8,438 nt of DNA from Paracoccus sp. (in: a-proteobacteria). Its GTDB lineage: Bacteria; Pseudomonadota; Alphaproteobacteria; Rhodobacterales; Rhodobacteraceae. The stretch is taken from positions 1-8,438 of the forward strand of contig JAGPGI010000097.1 of assembly GCA_018056045.1 (NCBI GenBank). Direction: 5' to 3'. The notes under the pieces are model-generated. The model saw only the letters and a program-made list of their open reading frames with translations. It did not search any database and was not told where the DNA came from. This document shows positions 7,254 through 8,438 of this stretch, one piece after another (position 1 is the stretch's first letter; each line of letters opens with the position of its first letter). The translations under genes were made by a program, and so were the position numbers.

Positions 7254-8256
7254 GCTTCTTGTCCCCGTGCTTGCCGTCCTGCATCGCGTCGACGGCATCG
7301 CGCGCAAGGACGGTCATCGGCAGTTCGACCTCGCCGGCCTTTTCGAAGGTCAGCTTGACCTTGATCTGGTCGCCGGCCAGCAGCGGCTGTTTCAGTTCCA
7401 TGAACATCATGTGCAGCCCGCCGGGCGCCAGCTCGACCGTCGCGCCAGCCGGGATCGGCAGGCCCTCGGGCAGTTCGCGCATCTTCATCACGTCGCCCAC
7501 CATCTCCATGTCATGGATCTCGCCATGGTCCGAAATGGCATCGGCGCTGATGCTGACCAGGCGGTCATCGCCACCGGCATTGGTGATGGTCACGAAGCCG
7601 CCCGCGACCGGAGCCTTCGGCAGCGAGGCGCGGGAATAGGGCTTGGACAGCGTCAGATCGCCCAGAACGACCGGCGCCACCGCATCCAGATCGGGCGCCG
7701 CCGCCTGGGCACCATGGCCGTGGCTATGGCCATGACCGGGCTTGGCCTCGGCTTCGGTTACCGTCAGGCCGGGCGCGGGGTTCGGCAGGTCGGCATTTCC
7801 GCTGGTATCGGTCCAGTCGGCGGTGCCGTTGGCGCATTCCTGCACGGTCTGGAAATACAGCACCGTGCCCGGCGCAACCTCGGGTCCGACCGTGCCACGC
7901 AGCACGAATTCGTCATACCATTCGTCCTGCAGATCGCCGCCCGACCAGACGACCTCACGCGTGCCCTCGGTCATCTGCGTGCCGTGATTGTCGAAAGGGA
8001 TGGCATAGGCGCCCTTGACGGTTTCCAGCGTCCAGCCCGCCTTGGGCATGGGCTTGGCGTTATAGAAGCCCTCGGGCAGCTTGACGCGCAGGGTATGGGT
8101 CGCCTCGCCCTTGCAGCCATGGCCGATGCGGATGACGGCGCGATAGGCGGCGCCGGCGGGGGCCTCTTTGGCCTCCAGCGTGGCATGGGCCAGCACGGGG
8201 CTCGAAGCAAGGCCAAGCAACGCAGCGCCAAGCGCGCCAAGGATATGTTTTTGCAT
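7240..8256 (-). CDS. Exported copper protein: YcnI/DUF1775 domain fused to PCuAC chaperone domain
   Basis: A protein of 338 residues. Residues 1-23 are a Sec signal peptide ending VLA, so mature protein begins with His24 (HATLEAKEAPAG). That N-terminal His is the key copper ligand of YcnI-type domains. The DUF1775 domain spans about 24-165 and includes GHGCKGE (46-51), the Trp-containing VVWSGGDLQDEWYDEFVLRG (102-121) and a second Cys141; Cys48/Cys141 may form a disulfide. A His-rich linker GHGHSHGHG (174-182) joins a PCuAC domain (about 195-318). There His248, Met259, His282 and Met284 (HDM...KMR...GLHMM) give the H-x10-M-x22-H-x-M copper(I) site. The tail KHGDKKHAGH (329-338) is again His-rich. 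The start at 8256 is preferred because it begins the signal peptide; an in-frame ATG at 8295 only adds charged residues. With the overlapping sco gene it should load copper onto cytochrome oxidase. Confidence 0.93.
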   Translation of the reverse strand: MQKHILGALGAALLGLASSPVLAHATLEAKEAPAGAAYRAVIRIGHGCKGEATHTLRVKLPEGFYNAKPMPKAGWTLETVKGAYAIPFDNHGTQMTEGTREVVWSGGDLQDEWYDEFVLRGTVGPEVAPGTVLYFQTVQECANGTADWTDTSGNADLPNPAPGLTVTEAEAKPGHGHSHGHGAQAAAPDLDAVAPVVLGDLTLSKPYSRASLPKAPVAGGFVTITNAGGDDRLVSISADAISDHGEIHDMEMVGDVMKMRELPEGLPIPAGATVELAPGGLHMMFMELKQPLLAGDQIKVKLTFEKAGEVELPMTVLARDAVDAMQDGKHGDKKHAGH

Positions 8257-8322
8257 GATGTTATCTCGTCTGATGCTGTGATCGCCCCGGCGCAAGGGCC
8301 GGTGGCGCAGGGAAAACCCGGC

Positions 8323-8438
8323 TCAGACGAAGGCCGGCGGTCCCCGGGCCGAGGGGACCAGAACATCGGCCCGGCGCAGATGCGCGGGCAGGTCCCCGGC
8401 AAAGGCCAGCATCGCCGGCACCGGCAGGGGCGCGGCCA
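8323..8438 (-). CDS. C-terminal fragment of a small protein, possibly DUF2946
   Basis: The last 38 codons of a gene entering from the right edge are visible, ending at TGA (8323-8325). The reading frame has strong G/C third positions and ends DVLVPSARGPPAFV. A short Pro/Ala-rich tail with RGPP close to the end is typical of DUF2946 proteins, which are often encoded beside copper or heme genes in proteobacteria; this is a resemblance from memory, not a match. It lies 66 bp upstream of the YcnI-PCuAC gene on the same strand, with no terminator between, so it is probably in the same transcript. Function unknown. Confidence 0.5.
   Translation of the reverse strand, partial: AAPLPVPAMLAFAGDLPAHLRRADVLVPSARGPPAFV

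Noticed and set aside
8257..8322. Possible promoter for the YcnI-PCuAC gene
   Set aside because: No convincing -35/-10 pair or copper-regulator operator is visible in the 66-bp gap, so the gene is probably transcribed from upstream of the window.

Overview
The window looks like chromosomal DNA of a high-GC alphaproteobacterium, most likely Rhodobacterales and possibly Paracoccus. This rests on strong G/C third-position bias, a rhizobial-type thu sugar operon and a Sco/PCuAC copper cassette; no rRNA or other phylogenetic marker is present, so the genus is a guess. Every gene I can support lies on the minus strand, so transcription runs from high to low coordinates. The long open frames on the plus strand are antisense shadows.

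Right part (8438 to about 6537): a copper-handling cassette. It begins with the C-terminal tail of a small protein cut by the window edge, possibly DUF2946. Next is an exported two-domain copper protein, with a YcnI/DUF1775 domain fused through a His-rich linker to a PCuAC domain. A membrane-anchored Sco/SenC protein follows, its start codon lying inside the 3' end of the fusion gene. The expected shared role is periplasmic copper delivery to cytochrome oxidase. Two hairpins lie downstream of the Sco gene, the second with a T-run, and probably end this unit.

Middle (about 6632 to 6252): a 381-bp intergenic region. It holds those terminators, a sigma70-type promoter (TTGACC, 17 bp, TAATTT) for the sugar operon, and a perfect 18-bp palindrome just downstream of the -10 where a repressor should act. 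A 15/18 match to the palindrome lies about 237 bp further upstream.

Left part (6251 to 1): a six-gene operon matching thuEFGKAB of Sinorhizobium meliloti in order and protein type. It encodes a periplasmic binding protein, two permeases, an ATPase, ThuA and the ThuB oxidoreductase. In rhizobia these genes import trehalose, maltitol and sucrose isomers and convert them to 3-keto sugars. A second, truncated Gfo/Idh/MocA oxidoreductase follows ThuB. Hairpins sit at three gene junctions (thuE-thuF, thuK-thuA, thuB-next gene), and the last resembles an intrinsic terminator. They may set unequal expression within one transcript.

I see no mobile element, CRISPR array, tRNA or rRNA, and no wholly new system. 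The most interesting items are the duplicated operator, the junction hairpins, the absence of a divergent thuR-type regulator, and the His-rich YcnI-PCuAC fusion.
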